A program made the position numbers and the translations under genes. From NCBI RefSeq assembly GCF_030272615.1, contig NC_081411.1:38634640-38698639 (forward strand): a stretch of 64,000 nucleotides of DNA. The letters run 5' to 3'. Position 1 is the first letter of the stretch. Every line of letters starts with the position of its first letter. Source of the DNA: Cryptomeria japonica (Eukaryota; Streptophyta; Pinopsida; Cupressales; Cupressaceae). Of the stretch, positions 22,735-34,661 are shown one piece after another. The notes under the pieces were generated by a model, which was given only the letters and a program-made list of their open reading frames with translations, searched no databases and was not told the origin of the DNA.

Positions 22735-23640
22735 TATGGATGAACCTTGTCAAAGGAATTCTCAGATTTTTAAGGTGTTGAAGTTTCAACAATATGTGCA
22801 ATAATTCAATGTGACATTCTTATATTTGCTTCATCCACATCTCATACATATATACTTTCCTTTGAGATAGAGAGATCTTAAGGTTTTGAAGAAATTTCTT
22901 ATTAAATAGTATATAACTTCAATACTTTCCTTTGAGATAAAGAGATCTCTGATACATATATACTTTCCTTTCAGATACATATACACTTTCTTATATTCTT
23001 ATTACCTTACGATTTGAAGTTATCATTTGTGATGTAAATCAATATTAGTTTTCAGTAAGTTTGTTATAAAATAGTAAATTATTAAGATAATTTGTTCCTC
23101 CTCCTGCGAAACACCCATATTAAAGTTATTAGAAGTTCACCGTTATCATCGTATGCAACGAACAGCGTTTTTTTTGTTTATTAATATCTTTAATAGAAAC
23201 TAAATCCAAAACTATTCAATTTTGTTTATGTATATTTGTCCCATTCATCGACGGCATACTCCGGGAATCATTGACACCAACCCTATTGCAGAGTTTAATA
23301 ATGATATTAGCTAATTAAACCTGAATGCAGAAACAGAACAGTTCAAACGGAAGAGTTCAAAGTGGTTTAGTTCTTTTATGTGGTGAGTTATCTTTTAGTT
23401 TAATTAATTGATATTATTGTGATTTGTACGATACGTTCTATTGATTTGATATTTACATGATATTGGTAATAACGATAAAGTTATATTATATTTATAATAT
23501 TTTATATTATATTATATTAATGATATAATTTTCTTAATATTATTGTGTTTTATAAATTGATTATATCTTTTGTGTATAATAATTTTTGAAATGTACTAAT
23601 CTATGTAATTATTTACATATAAGACTAGGTTGGTGTCAAA
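22735..23640. repeat. Downstream-flank segments Y and Z of the SDR duplication unit
   Basis: 22735-23130 (Y) aligns by eye with 56260-56670, beginning GGATGAACCTTG and including the CTTTGAGATA and TAAAATAG stretches. 23380-23640 (Z) aligns with 30225-30345 and 30720-30850 (ATTGTGATTTGTACGATA, TATTTACATGA, AAGACTAGGTT). These segments lie well behind the gene in other copies. Here they sit almost directly after exon 1 of B'. Confidence 0.7.
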
Positions 23641-23669
23641 AAAACATCTGAAAAGTCTATCGTATTAAG

Positions 23670-23720
23670 ATGGGAAGTCTATACACACAGGCACATGTGT
23701 GCGTGTGCGCGCGTGTGGAT
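23670..23720. repeat. GT/GC-rich microsatellite
   Basis: A short alternating purine-pyrimidine tract (ACATGTGTGCGTGTGCGCGCG). It produces a Cys-rich open frame at 23670-23948 that is not a credible protein. Confidence 0.8.
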
Positions 23721-23954
23721 ACATATATACATGTTTGTTTGGCTTTTATATGCTTTTTACACCTTCATTTCTTTGCATGTGTTTGTGTGTATATATATAT
23801 GTATACTAATAGATCTCCATACATATGTATAATTTTTCTCAATATGTATGCAAACATAGACCTTCATTTCTATGTATGTGTTTGTATTTTTAAATATTTA
23901 TTTTATATATATTTTATCATTTTTTCAGTTTTATTTTCTATTTTTTAAGTTAGG

Positions 23955-23958
<4 letters not shown>

Positions 23959-23988
<30 letters not shown>
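23959..23988. repeat. (AT)n microsatellite
   Basis: About 15 AT units. A weaker run lies near 23790-23805, within two diverged copies of a CTTCATTTCT(T/A)TG(C/T)ATGTGTTTG phrase at about 23763 and 23864. Confidence 0.9.
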
Positions 23989-23989
<1 letters not shown>

Positions 23990-23999
23990 TATAGATAAT

Positions 24000-24454
24000 T
24001 TTATTCTTGATTATTTTTTAACTTTTTCTTTTTTGGTCTTTGTTTTTTTATTGATCTTGGTTTTTTATTTTTGTTCTTTCTATTGGTGTCATTTTATTAT
24101 TTTTGTTTATTCTTTTTGTATTCTCTTTCTTTTTGGTTCCTCCCCTTTGAACCTTTGACCATCTTGATCTCTCAATTTTTGTGCCTCAATTCTCTCTCTC
24201 ATCCCTTCGTTTTATTGTGCTTGGTCTGCAACTAAACATCTTATTTCATCCCTTTGTCTCTCATTATCTTGATGATGGATCATGGAGTGTGATTTGAAAA
24301 GTTGATACAAACAGCTTATACACAATTGAATTCAGAAACTAATCACTCTATTAGATGGATTGTGGAAATCTCTTAGCATTGAGTCTATAACTTCTCCAAT
24401 AACTATTCAAATTTCAAGATCAGTATATAATACTAAAATGCATGGAAAATAGAG
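24000..24454. other. T-rich intergenic region
   Basis: Pyrimidine-rich sequence with no gene or recognised repeat. It separates the B' remnant from the start of the B/C segmental duplication. Confidence 0.5.
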
Positions 24455-25440
24455 ATGCAAGTGTATTTGATGATAAATCAATGTAGCATATGTTGATGCA
24501 ATTCTAATGCAATTCTTATGATATTCTCGATTATTTATTTTGAATACACTTTTCAATGATAATCAATGTTGTAGGTTTGATGTTAAAAACAATTTCCTAG
24601 AGGCTCAATTCAAAGCATTTAGCATGCCAGTTGATAAGTAAAGGTCAAATTATTTGAAAGTGGTAGCTTGAAAGTATGTTGCAAAGAGAAAATTTAGTTT
24701 TGGAAAATGCATTTAAGATTTGTTGTGTGGGTTGAAGTGAGAAACATTCTTAAATCCAAGTCAAATCTTTTTGCTCATTTTATATAGGTTGAAGACATAG
24801 AGACAAAGTGTGCAAAGTAGCAAATATGTGTTTGTTAAAATTGTTGTGTAATATTATAATTGCTATATTATCCTTAAATACCATGATAACTAATATTCTA
24901 GATCTTGATTTTCATTAGAAGAGCTGAAGTATTCAATTTCAAATGTTGGGTGCATTTACTGAAGAGTAATAATATAATTTCTAAAAAGATCAATTCAAAG
25001 ACATATTCTTTTCTCTAACTTACATGGTATAATAATAAAAATGATTATGTATTAAAAAAATATTTACATCTGCTTAAATATGGAGATTTACAATCCAAAA
25101 AATAAAAAATCTTAAAATTTTAATAATTTGGTCACGACAATCTTGAATCAAATCTATACTACCACTGAATCAAAATGTCCTTATTCAATTGTTCATAATT
25201 AAACAAAAATAGATTCCTATAAAATAAATAATCAAATATTACAAAATTTAATCTTAAAATATATATTCAAAACTACATAAACTTATTAAATAAATATAAT
25301 TGCTCTTTATTTTATAAATAAGTAAAAAAAGACACCAAACTATTACAAATAAAAAAACCATAAAAAAATAACTATTGTAGAACAATAAGATAACCTTAAA
25401 ATAAAATAAAAAAGAGATAAACAACAACACAGCTAGAACC
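24455..25440. repeat. Upstream arm of the segmental duplication (B side)
   Basis: This arm aligns by eye with 47280-48200. Shared words include TTATGATATTCT, CACTTTTCAATGATAAT, AGTATGTTGCAAAGA and GATCTTGATTTTCATTAGAA. The two arms differ by many substitutions and small indels, so the duplication is not recent. Confidence 0.8.
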
Positions 25441-25689
25441 CAAACATTCCGAACCAGTCTACTATTACAAGAGTTAGAAACTGAGTTTTCTAGGTTCAGA
25501 GAGATTGGCTGTTTTTCTTGTTGAGTACAAGAGTCCAAGAAAAAACAACTCTATTTCTACCTATCATCTGAGAGCTTGCGATAATTTTAGATGCTGTTAA
25601 GCTTCACTGTAAAACCCTCATATATTACATGTCCCCTATAAAGCCGGCTCTGGGAAAGCTAATACTCAAGTATTTTCTAGCTTGAGAAA
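25441..25689 (+). promoter_or_regulatory. Proximal promoter of SDR copy B
   Basis: TATAAA is at 25637-25642 within CCCCTATAAAGCCGGC, 53 bp before the ATG. This places the likely start site near 25668 and leaves a leader of about 20 nt. An upstream block of about 70 bp (CATTCCGAACCAGTCTAC through CTGAGTTTTCTAGG) is conserved in B' and, split by an insertion, in C. It is the best candidate for a shared regulatory element. Confidence 0.7.
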
Positions 25690-26740
25690 ATGTCTACGCG
25701 ACAGGTTGAGGCTTCTCTCTGCGGAAGGTTTTTTCTTCTGTTTTCCTTCAAACATTCTTCACGCTATTAATGGTCTCATATGAAAATGTTGTTTTCTGTA
25801 TGCCTCAAAGTTTATTAATCAACATATATACTGATTTTACTCTCATAAACATCTCTGTGTTTCTGTCATAGGCATGTAGGATCAGAGACGAGAAACTCTC
25901 ATGAACTAATTTTTTTCAAGGTATCTTTTTAACAAAAACGTATTTAAATGCAGACTGCAAGGCAAGGTTGCACTAATCACAGGAGGATCGGGTGGCATTG
26001 GAGAGGCCACTGTTCGGCTATTCTCAAATCATGGAGCCAAAGTCATTATTGCAGACGTAGCAGATGACGCTGGTGTCAAATTGGCGGAATCCCTTTCTCC
26101 TTGGGCGAAATATATCCACTGTGATGTGACCAAAGAAAAAGATGTAAGTGCAGCCGTGGATTTGGCCATTGAAAAGCACGGAAAGCTTGACATAATGTAT
26201 AATAACGCAGGAGTCCTGAAAGTCCAGAAAGGAAGCGTGGCAGAGTATGATATGGAGGAATTCGAGCGAGTGATGAACATAAATGTGAAAGGAGTAATGC
26301 ATGGGATTAAGCATGCGGCTCGCGTTATGATTCCTAATAGAAAGGGCACCATTATCTCAACGGCTAGTGTTGCGGGAATAGTAGGAGCAGCTAGTCCTTA
26401 CTCCTACACAGCCTCCAAACATGCCATTGTTGGGTTGACTAAGAATGGTGCAGCAGAGTTGGGGAAATGTGGTATACGAGTGAATTGTGTTTCCCCTGCT
26501 TTAGTTGCCACAGATCTGGCACTGAATTATGCGGGAATGACCCCTTCACCACAGGCAAAGGCCCAGTTGGAGGCCGCGGCTCAGATGATAGTGCCCTTAA
26601 AGGAAGCCATTCTTAAAGCAGAGGATATTGCAATGGCTGCCTTGTATCTGGCCAGTGATGAATCCAAATATGTGAATGGTCACAACATAGTGGTAGACGG
26701 GGGAGTAACAGTTGCAAACAACTGTTGGGGATTGTATTAG
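25690..26740 (+). CDS. SDR copy B: NAD(H)-type short-chain dehydrogenase/reductase
   Basis: Exon 1 is 25690-25727 (MSTRQVEASLCG plus a split Arg codon) and exon 2 is 25954-26740, with a 226-nt GT-AG intron. The product is 274 aa with every hallmark of a classical SDR: TGGSGGIG cofactor loop, Asp in VIIADV indicating NAD(H), NNAG, Ser of STAS and YTASK catalytic residues, and the AALYLAS and VDGG C-terminal motifs. The closest families by pattern are plant SDR110C enzymes (secoisolariciresinol, xanthoxin and momilactone-type dehydrogenases). The substrate is unknown. Nothing in the reading frame or splice sites looks damaged. A candidate polyadenylation context (AATCAATGAATAC) lies near 26841. 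It shares about 92% residue identity with copy C over the last 204 residues, by eye. Confidence 0.92.
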
Positions 26741-27535
26741 ATAAAATTCTATTTCCTTTTAACTGTTAGAGTCGAGAAGTTATGATAGAAAATCTGCAAG
26801 AGAAGTTGTAAACCTAAAGTTGTAGTTCTTAACTTCTTAAATCAATGAATACGGCCTATTTAATATTTCAAATTTATCGTATGGTACAATATATTATTAA
26901 ATAAGGTGGATTATAAAATGGTATATCATTAAGTTCTAGATGATGTATAACAGAGAGAAAATTTTAAGAGTTAAAGTTCATACATAACATACAAAAAGGA
27001 GTTAAAGCAATAACTTTAAGAATGGGTTCTATTTTATCATCAATCTGACTCTAAGTCACTTTGTTTTTCAAATTCTTCAAATGATAGTCTTCTACTTGTA
27101 ACCTTTTGTAACTTTTGTAGATGAACATTTTTACTGCACAATATTCAACATATGAAAATAGCTGAAAATAACTGGACATTAAAGTTAATTGTTTAGATGA
27201 ACAAATTGTTGGAATAGAAATCTAATTTAGATTTTATATTAAGAAAGTTTAGTAATTGTGTATTTTAATTTATTTGAAAGTATAATAATTAAATTTAACT
27301 TTTCTAGTCATGTCATTCAATATAATATTTAGAGTTTAAATTTGATGTTAATGTGCTTATATTTAGGAATATTTTGTCATAAAATACAATCAAATTTTAG
27401 GAAGACTCTATCCTAAAAAAGAATAGATTTGCGTGGACTATCAGAATTTATATTCCAATCTATATTTCATTTTCATATAATTCTATTTATAAAAAATATG
27501 TTCTAATATTTGAAGAGGAACTTTGAATTATACGA
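26741..27535. repeat. Downstream arm of the segmental duplication behind copy B
   Basis: This arm aligns with 49864-53900 once the insertions in the C arm are set aside. Shared words include GTTGTAAACCTAAAGT just after the gene, GTTGGAATAGAAAT at 27210 against 51135, and TTTTAAATTTGATGTT-like sequence at 27335. It contains the unoccupied versions of the three insertion sites seen in the C arm. Confidence 0.8.
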
Positions 27536-27539
27536 TTTG

Positions 27540-29495
27540 AATAACTTTGAGGATAATAAAATCTATGAGTCCTAAAGATTTGAAAATCACCTTTCTGATT
27601 TGTATCCTATCCATAGCATACTTCAATCATTTCATAAAGTGGGATTTTTTTAAGGAAGGGAAAGAAAAAATTCTAATACCATCCTTAATTGTGCTTTTTC
27701 TGATCCTAGTTTTTGTAATCCAGCCTCGACCCCTAGCTCTAGCTTTATTGTAGTAATTATGGAAGGTAATTTAATTCAAATAGAGATTGATAGTTGTGAG
27801 AAATTCAAAGAGAATGATGCTTCCTTAGAAAAATTGGTTGAGGTTAATATCGCTAACTACGTGGAAGCCATGAAGGGATTTGATCCATCGGTATCAAAAT
27901 AATTTGCCCAATCCTGGGAGGGTGCTGAAGTTCAAGTGGGGAAGTTGAAGTTCACAATGTCAATGGAGACTATTGCAACAATCACTGGGTTGGCTATGGA
28001 AGGCACATCCTTCCCAAAAAATCCCAAAGAAAACTACAAGGAGGAAATCAAAATATTTATGGGCCTACATGAGAGTGTGGCCCGTCTCCAAAGTGGATTT
28101 AAAAGGGATGACCTCCTAGGTATTTGGAAATAAGTAACACTACTCTTGCTTAATTTTATCACCCTGGACGGGCATTTTAGGCATTTTCACTCCCAACTAC
28201 TCTCGATTCTCAACCACATAATGTATGGAGTCAAGATGAGATTTCCCTTATAGATTTTCTCCTTCATATCCCAATCTATTGTAGTCGCCAAGTCTAAAGA
28301 TACTCTTCGAAATGGCACCAAGGTCTCGTTCTATGCCTTTATAATTTTCATCTAGGTTTAACACCAACAAGTGGCTCTACCATTAATCCTTCTGGCCTGG
28401 GCCTTTGTTTTGAGATACTAGTCAACCCAATTAATTCTAAAGCTTCCCCAAAGCCCTAGAAAAATCCCATCCAGGTTAACAACTCTATGACTGCTAAATC
28501 AAAAACATCTCGGTTGGTGAATGCTCTATAAAATAGCTAGTTATTGTCGAACAAAATTCAAAGGAGATGGATTCTTCTTAGTCCACTGGGTCTGACTAGA
28601 CCCCTGATAACTCAGTGACAAATTCTGCTAGCCCTCCTTCCCCTCAAGCCCCCCATGTCTCCCCTCAGTCTTCTCCTTGGAGTTCTCTTCTTAAAGAGGA
28701 ATTTCTCCCCTTTGTGGCCATAGTGAATAAACTCTATGAGAGGTTCAAAAAGCATGAACCTACCACCCACTAGCTTCAACAATAATTTGAGGTTATAAAA
28801 GAGAAAATCAACAAACTTTGAAGCCCTTACAAAAGCTAAAGGAAAAGCCTCAAGTTGGGATGTGGATGATAAAGAACATGGTGCTTGGATGGAAGTGGGT
28901 AAATTTTCTACTATGGTTGATAAATGGGAAGGATCGAAAAAGTATGTGAAGGATCCTATTGAGAAAGTTAACCATGGTAATGACACAAAGGATCTGGAAG
29001 AAGTGGTGGAGGTGCTACATGATAATCATAACTCCAAAGAAAGAAAAATGGAGAATATATTTATGCATAACATGGAGATGACTAAGAAGAGCTATACTTC
29101 TCTCCAAGCTATACAAGACAATATTGCAATGAGGCATGCTAAGAAGAGGTTTCATTTGGAGTCCTCCACTACTACAGGGTTGAAGGTGTTTGTATCGAAG
29201 GTGAAGGATACACTAGACTCCCTTGCCATCTCCTTTCAGAAAGGTATAAATAGGAGGCCATCTCTTTTTTGTACTATTAGGTCTAGTTGTTCTATTTTGT
29301 AGGCTTCGTTATTGATTCTTGAAGCCTATTGGGTTTGTTCATTTTTGGAAGTAGGATTTTTGGTCTTAGGTCATTACCCCCTATGAGCCCTTCATTTTTG
29401 TTGCTTGCTTCTTTTGTGATTATGTAAGTTTCAGGAATTCCTAATTTAATATATTTAAAACTTTCAATAGTTATTTTGCATCAAAACATTGTTTG
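27540..29495 (+). mobile_element. Decayed unclassified element inserted behind copy B
   Basis: The C arm lacks this block: flanking sequence matching 53880 lies just left of 27540, and sequence matching 53930 resumes near 29505. It carries remnants of a protein with a compact head (VGKLKFTMSMETIATITGLA near 27935) and a charged, helix-prone tail at about 28860-29300. The head resembles a class of very repetitive predicted proteins I recall from plant genomes, but I cannot name the family. It is broken at several places. Exact ends and target duplication were not resolved, and no LTRs were recognised. Confidence 0.5.
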
Positions 29496-29499
29496 ATAA

Positions 29500-30225
29500 A
29501 CCCTTTAAGAGTCAAATTTAGGTCACTCATTAGCATTATTATATTGAGATGTCATAAGAATATTAGACCTATATTTGTGCTCTTAACTCATATTTTGTTG
29601 GCACATCCATGTTATTATGATTGTATGTGTCATACACCTTGAAAGTCCTAATATTGTAAATATTTTAATTCAATATTTTGTCTATTTTACAACTTGATAA
29701 TTATCTCATATGTCGAATTTGGTAATTATGTGTGTAAATATATCTATAAAATAATATCTTTTCATAATGAATATGTAAGAGAATTTATGACAAAAATAGT
29801 GCAAGAGATATAAAGATATAAGAACATGATTGTAAGGAGTGACAAAGTGGACTATAAATTTTCATCACTACTATGATGTGTAATAAGTATATGTGACATT
29901 GGAAGAAGTGTATGATAGAGTCATTAATGATGCATAAGGGGTAGTTTTTCTTTTTAGACTTGGGGGATTTGTTCTCTTATCCTTTTCTAACTTCCTCTTT
30001 ATTCTCTAATGAGGTTGGATGTCGAAATTTTTGAAAAACATCTAAATCTTATAGAAGATGCTTGTAACTCTCTAACACTATTATGAGGTCTCAATTGCAT
30101 GTTACCTAATTCAATCATGGCATTATAACATGATTTATATTTAAATTTATGATTTCTTGAATTTTATTTGTCTATACAATGATAGTTTATGATAGTGATA
30201 AAAGAAAAAACCATATGTTATTATA
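29500..30225. repeat. Distal downstream arm (segment X) of the duplication, B side
   Basis: This segment aligns with 53930-54645. Shared words include GAGATGTCATAA, GTAATAAGTATAT, GATACTTGTAACTCT-like and TGCATGTTA. Nothing coding is seen in it. Confidence 0.8.
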
Positions 30226-30349
30226 AGTTAGTTTGGTTTCTTCTTAATTAATATTACTATGATTTGTACGATAAATTTTATATATTTGATATTTACATGA
30301 CATTGATAATAAGGCTATAGTTATGTTGTATTCTTAATATTTTATATTG

Positions 30350-30720
30350 TTGCAAGGTGTATTCCCTTGGTATCCTTGTGTTGTGCATTACAGGGCTCAT
30401 GTTTGTGACATGTCTTAACCGCCTCCTGTAGATTCTATAAGTCTAGTGGTTGTATCGGGCATTAAGAGGTCGATCTTTTGGTGCAACGAAAATCAAATTT
30501 ATAGCAAGTTGTATCAAATCTTGGTCATAGCTTCAAAACCCTTGCTTGCACTAGGGAGGATTTTTGTAAGTTGTATGCCCTTGGTCTTCTTATTTTGTAC
30601 AGTGCAATGATTGAGTTTCTGACATGGCTTAACTGCCTCCTATGGATTCTATAAGTCTAGTGGTTGTATCGGGCATTAACAGGTCAATCTTTTTGTGCAA
30701 CGACAACTAGATTTGTAACA
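30350..30720. repeat. Two-copy repeat inserted in segment Z
   Basis: Two units of about 135 bp lie at about 30357-30490 and 30580-30705. They share ATTCTATAAGTCTAGTGG, TTGTATCGGGCATTAA and TTGTGCAACGA. They separate two halves of a segment that is continuous at 23380-23640, so the block is an insertion. AAGTCTAGTGG resembles a tRNA-type A box, which would fit a SINE-like origin, but no convincing B box or poly(A) tail was found. Confidence 0.6.
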
Positions 30721-30859
30721 TATATTAAATTATATTAATGATATATTTTTCTTATTATATCTCTTTTAAAAGGTGATTATATCTTTTGTACCTAATTATC
30801 TTTGGAATCTAGTAATTTTTGTAACCATCTACATTTAAGACTAGGTTAGATCTTGGTGC

Positions 30860-32500
30860 AAGAGCACCTAGTTGGTCACGTGTTTTTATTTGGCCACCAT
30901 GAGATATTTAGATTGAATAAGGTCTTGAAAGACCATTGTTTATGTAATAATGTCCATGATATCATTATATCATGTTTGAGTTTAATTTGTAGTTATGGTG
31001 TCCTAGTGTTGAAAAGAAATGATCAAAACTATTAATATTGGGTAAATAGGTACCAAGGTGTCAAGTGAAGGGTTTCATCATGTAGGAGGGTCTATTGGAT
31101 CTCCTTGATACTATTTTTAATGGTCTAAAATCATGGTTATTCTATTTTTGGTCTATGACTAGTTTTGATCAAAGTTGTCATTATTGACAAAAAGTTCTCA
31201 ATGCATTATTGTTGCAAAAAGTGTATGAAAGGTTGTTTAATGGTAGTCAACATTAAAAAGTCAGTTATGAACATTGGAGGGAAATTAAAATATATATACC
31301 TCTATTTAATCAACCAAAGAGTCATTTGGATGATGTAATGAAGTACAATCATTTTGTTTTGGAGTTTTATCTTGCATTTTCACAATTTTTAGGTGTAATA
31401 GTTTGTTCTATTCCATTTTCATTAAGAAAACATGTTCATTTTATTTTTAAACCTATTAAAAATGTTATAAATATAAATTATCTGTAATTCCCTTTTGGTT
31501 TCACATTCATTTTCACTTTGTTTTGAGCAAGTTAATACAGTTTTGGTGCAAATAGTCACAAACCCTTGCTAGGGTAACTAGTGACATAAAATAATATAAT
31601 TATTGGTCATCCCATCATCAAAAACCCATACCAATGGATGGGATGACCCTTTTAAATTTATATATATGCTTTCCTTTTGATGCAAGGTTCCATGCACAAG
31701 TTGGCACATGCTAAGAGTGAAACAAATCTGATTTTTTATGTCTCAAATTGAAAAATGGGAGCAAGTTGGTGTTGTGTGGGTTGATATAGTGCAAGATTGG
31801 GCTCCTAAAGGTTGGGTGAAGGATTGGAGAGGTTTGAATGGCTATCATAGACCCTAATCAAGTTCTTGTGTCTCTTGATTGGTCAAAGTACTCACCATTT
31901 TGATGACTGTCCTAAAACAGGGTATGTTGTTGTCCTAATAAACTAGTGGACTGAGATTTTGAGAATATGATGCAGTGGATGGGTTTGGTTAGCTGATGAC
32001 ACCTAGGGAAGGTGTTTGGGATTCCTTAGTGAAATTTGAAGAAATTAGGAATCCCTATAGAGAGGGAAAGGCTCAGATTATTTTGACCATGCTAATTGGT
32101 AGTGATTGTCACAATGAGACAATGTTTCTACATTAGCTTTTCTTGATGACCTTAAGGGTAGATGAGAGGGTGAAAACCAATGGTTTTTCCATTAAGAGGA
32201 GTCTCCATAGAGTTTTATTTAAGTCCCTTGGGTTGGTGCATATGTACTTGTCATTGTGAGTTGTTCTTGTGGACAAGTTGGAGCCCTAGTTGGAGACAGG
32301 CTTGTGTGAGTAGGTGTTTGAGGGTTTAGTGTGGTCTAGTTGTGGGAGAGATCCAAACTAACCTTGAGAAAGTTAAATGAACTTATTATAATGTATTCCA
32401 AAGGTTCTACAGGGGATGGGAGGCATGATTTCACTTTTGGAGTGTTGAAGCCACATGAGCACCTAGTAACCTTATGAGGCTCATGTAGCTTTGTGAAGAG
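30860..32500. other. Non-coding region, nothing recognised
   Basis: No reading frame or motif with recognisable similarity was found on either strand. The sequence is moderately AT-rich and probably consists of old element debris. Confidence 0.4.
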
Positions 32501-32699
32501 TAATCGCCTATTCAAATAGGCAAGTTGGGTGAAAGATCTCCCCTAGGTTGTGTGTTTTGGATGCTCTGCATCAGTCCTAAAAAGCATCTAAGAGGCCTGT
32601 CACGTGAAAAGGTGAATTCTATAACATCTCTACTAATAATTCAAGCCTCGTGGTTGATATATAATATTAAAAAATATTACAAAATAGAGATGAAAGTGG

Positions 32700-33145
32700 G
32701 GATAACTTTAAGAAAGAACCCCCCGCGCAACACTATAAAACCTTGGCGAATTAGGTGTTATTTTGGGGGGGGGAATTTTTATATTGATGGCAAAAAAAAT
32801 TTCAAAGTAGGAAAAAAAATTAATTTGTATTGGCAATTTTTTTTTCTAGGGTACGGAAATTCCATGAAATTCCAGTGAATAATACCTTGTTTTGTGGGGA
32901 AAATATATATTATAGGAGGCCAATGTTTTTTATTTAAAGGAAAAAATATATAAGTGTATGGGTAAAACATTTTACTCTAAAGGAAAAATTATTTAAGTGT
33001 ATTGGCAATTTTTATCCACTGTTTGAAAATTATTTAATTTTTTTGGCTAATATTTCGTTATTTATGGAAAATTATATTTTTTATTAGCAATTTTATGAAT
33101 TCATTGTCATTAATAGATAAGGCACATCACATCACATCACATTGA
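32700..33145. repeat. Low-complexity region
   Basis: A G9 run lies at about 32764. T/A-rich variants of GTATTGGCAATTTTT recur at about 32828 and 33000. A short CATCA repeat (CACATCACATCACATCACAT) ends it at about 33123-33142. Open frames on both strands here reflect composition. Confidence 0.6.
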
Positions 33146-33749
33146 GTCTAGACTCTGCATGATGTATCGATAAGCGCAGCCTCTTTGACATGTCACATGT
33201 ACCTAAAATCCATCAATGATTTTAAATCATTCGATGATCGTAGATCAATGGCTGAAGTTTTCTTTCGGCCCAAGTTTCTGAAGAGAACGTAGTTCTCTAG
33301 AAAGTGCTTGCAATAGAATTAGAGTTAATAGAAACATATCAAATATCACAGGCAATAGTTTTGGTCATTAAATATATGTCTAGTCACTAATTGCAATCCA
33401 CTCTACCCCCATGACTTCCAATATGGTATTTGGTACAGGTTTATAGGTGTTTCCAATTTAGCACACTAGTGCAATTATGGGAAAGATTTGCAGAGATATA
33501 TGAGTGATTTAAAAAAAATTAAAGGAATTAATATGGTTAGAGAAGGAATTATTTTAATCCAGAGCTTTAGCTATTTATAAACTATCTTTGCTTCTTTCAT
33601 CTTCAATTAGCCTTTGGTAGATAAATCGTTGGAGCTCACGGTAGTTAAATTTTGCCTCTAGTTTAGGTCTATAGGCTTAGGCTATATAATTTGGTATTTT
33701 GATTTCTCAAGATGGACACTCCTATCCACTTGAGAAGCATTTATGTGAA

Positions 33750-34176
33750 GGACTAGAGGGCCTTTTTGGGCTTCGTTAGAGACCCAACCCTCCAATCAGT
33801 CTGTAAGGAGGTTGGGATGTTCACTAATGAGGTTGTGAGGATGGTTCTAGGCAGAGATTTTCTATGTAATGAAAATAGATATTGTGTTAACATGGACGTT
33901 ACATCCCAGTTCTTGGCATCTCTTCTGGACCTTGGAGGAGACAAGGTAGATATGTTGATGTTGTTAAGGAAGGTGTTTAAAGAAGACTTCCTTGGACATG
34001 ATGTTACTATTTTTGTCCTTGTAGAAGCAGGGGTGGGGGTCCCTTGGGCAAATGAATTAACCATGCTTCTCCTCCCCAACCAAACAGTGACCAAGCAACC
34101 ATTTCTTTTGAACCTAAGGATGGAACAGTTGACGCGTCATAGGAAATGGGCACAGATTGGTAGGTACTTTCTCTAG
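33750..34176 (+). pseudogene. Unrecognised coding remnant
   Basis: An open stretch from 33766 encodes about 136 residues beginning MGFVRDPTLQSVCKEVGM. Its amino-acid composition and hydrophobic spacing are those of a folded protein. I do not recognise the family. The following 35400-36095 region may have belonged to the same gene or element, but the RPL22 fragment and repeats lie between them. It may be element-derived. Confidence 0.35.
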
Positions 34177-34661
34177 AAATGGTTTCTCCTAGATGACTCT
34201 CCAAACTACAGTTGGCTTGAATAATTATCATAGCTTATAATTTTTAAAGAATTCTACATAGAGGGAGGGCAAGATTCTTAGCGTAAACCATGAATGTGTT
34301 CACTGCCTATTCCCTAGCACTGACCCCTTAGTAGTTTTATTTTTTTTGATATTTCCTTGTAACCTCACTCATTTTGGCTTTAAAGTTTTTTAGGGACTCT
34401 GACATGTAAAAATTATAAATTTAAGAAAACATATATATTAATAATAATTTTGCAAATTCCAGTTTGTTTTAGTTTTCCTTTTATGGATATAAAAATGCTT
34501 TCTATTTCATTTTATTATTTGTTGCTACCATCATGCCATGGCATGATACTTAGCATAGTCATTATCTTTTGAAATAGCTTAAATAGTTATTAATTTTTGT
34601 GGATATAAGATTTAATTTTCACCATAAAAAAAATAGCAGATCTATTCTAATTTATTCTTTA

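Noticed and set aside
23670-23948. Cys-rich small protein
   Set aside because: It is translated from GT/TATA microsatellite sequence and is not conserved in the related segments.
19060-26740. A plant biosynthetic gene cluster
   Set aside because: Only SDR copies are present. No P450, terpene synthase, transferase or other pathway enzyme is visible in 64 kb.
32525-32970. Overlapping genes on opposite strands
   Set aside because: Low-complexity A/T and G runs keep both strands open. No similarity or splice context was seen.
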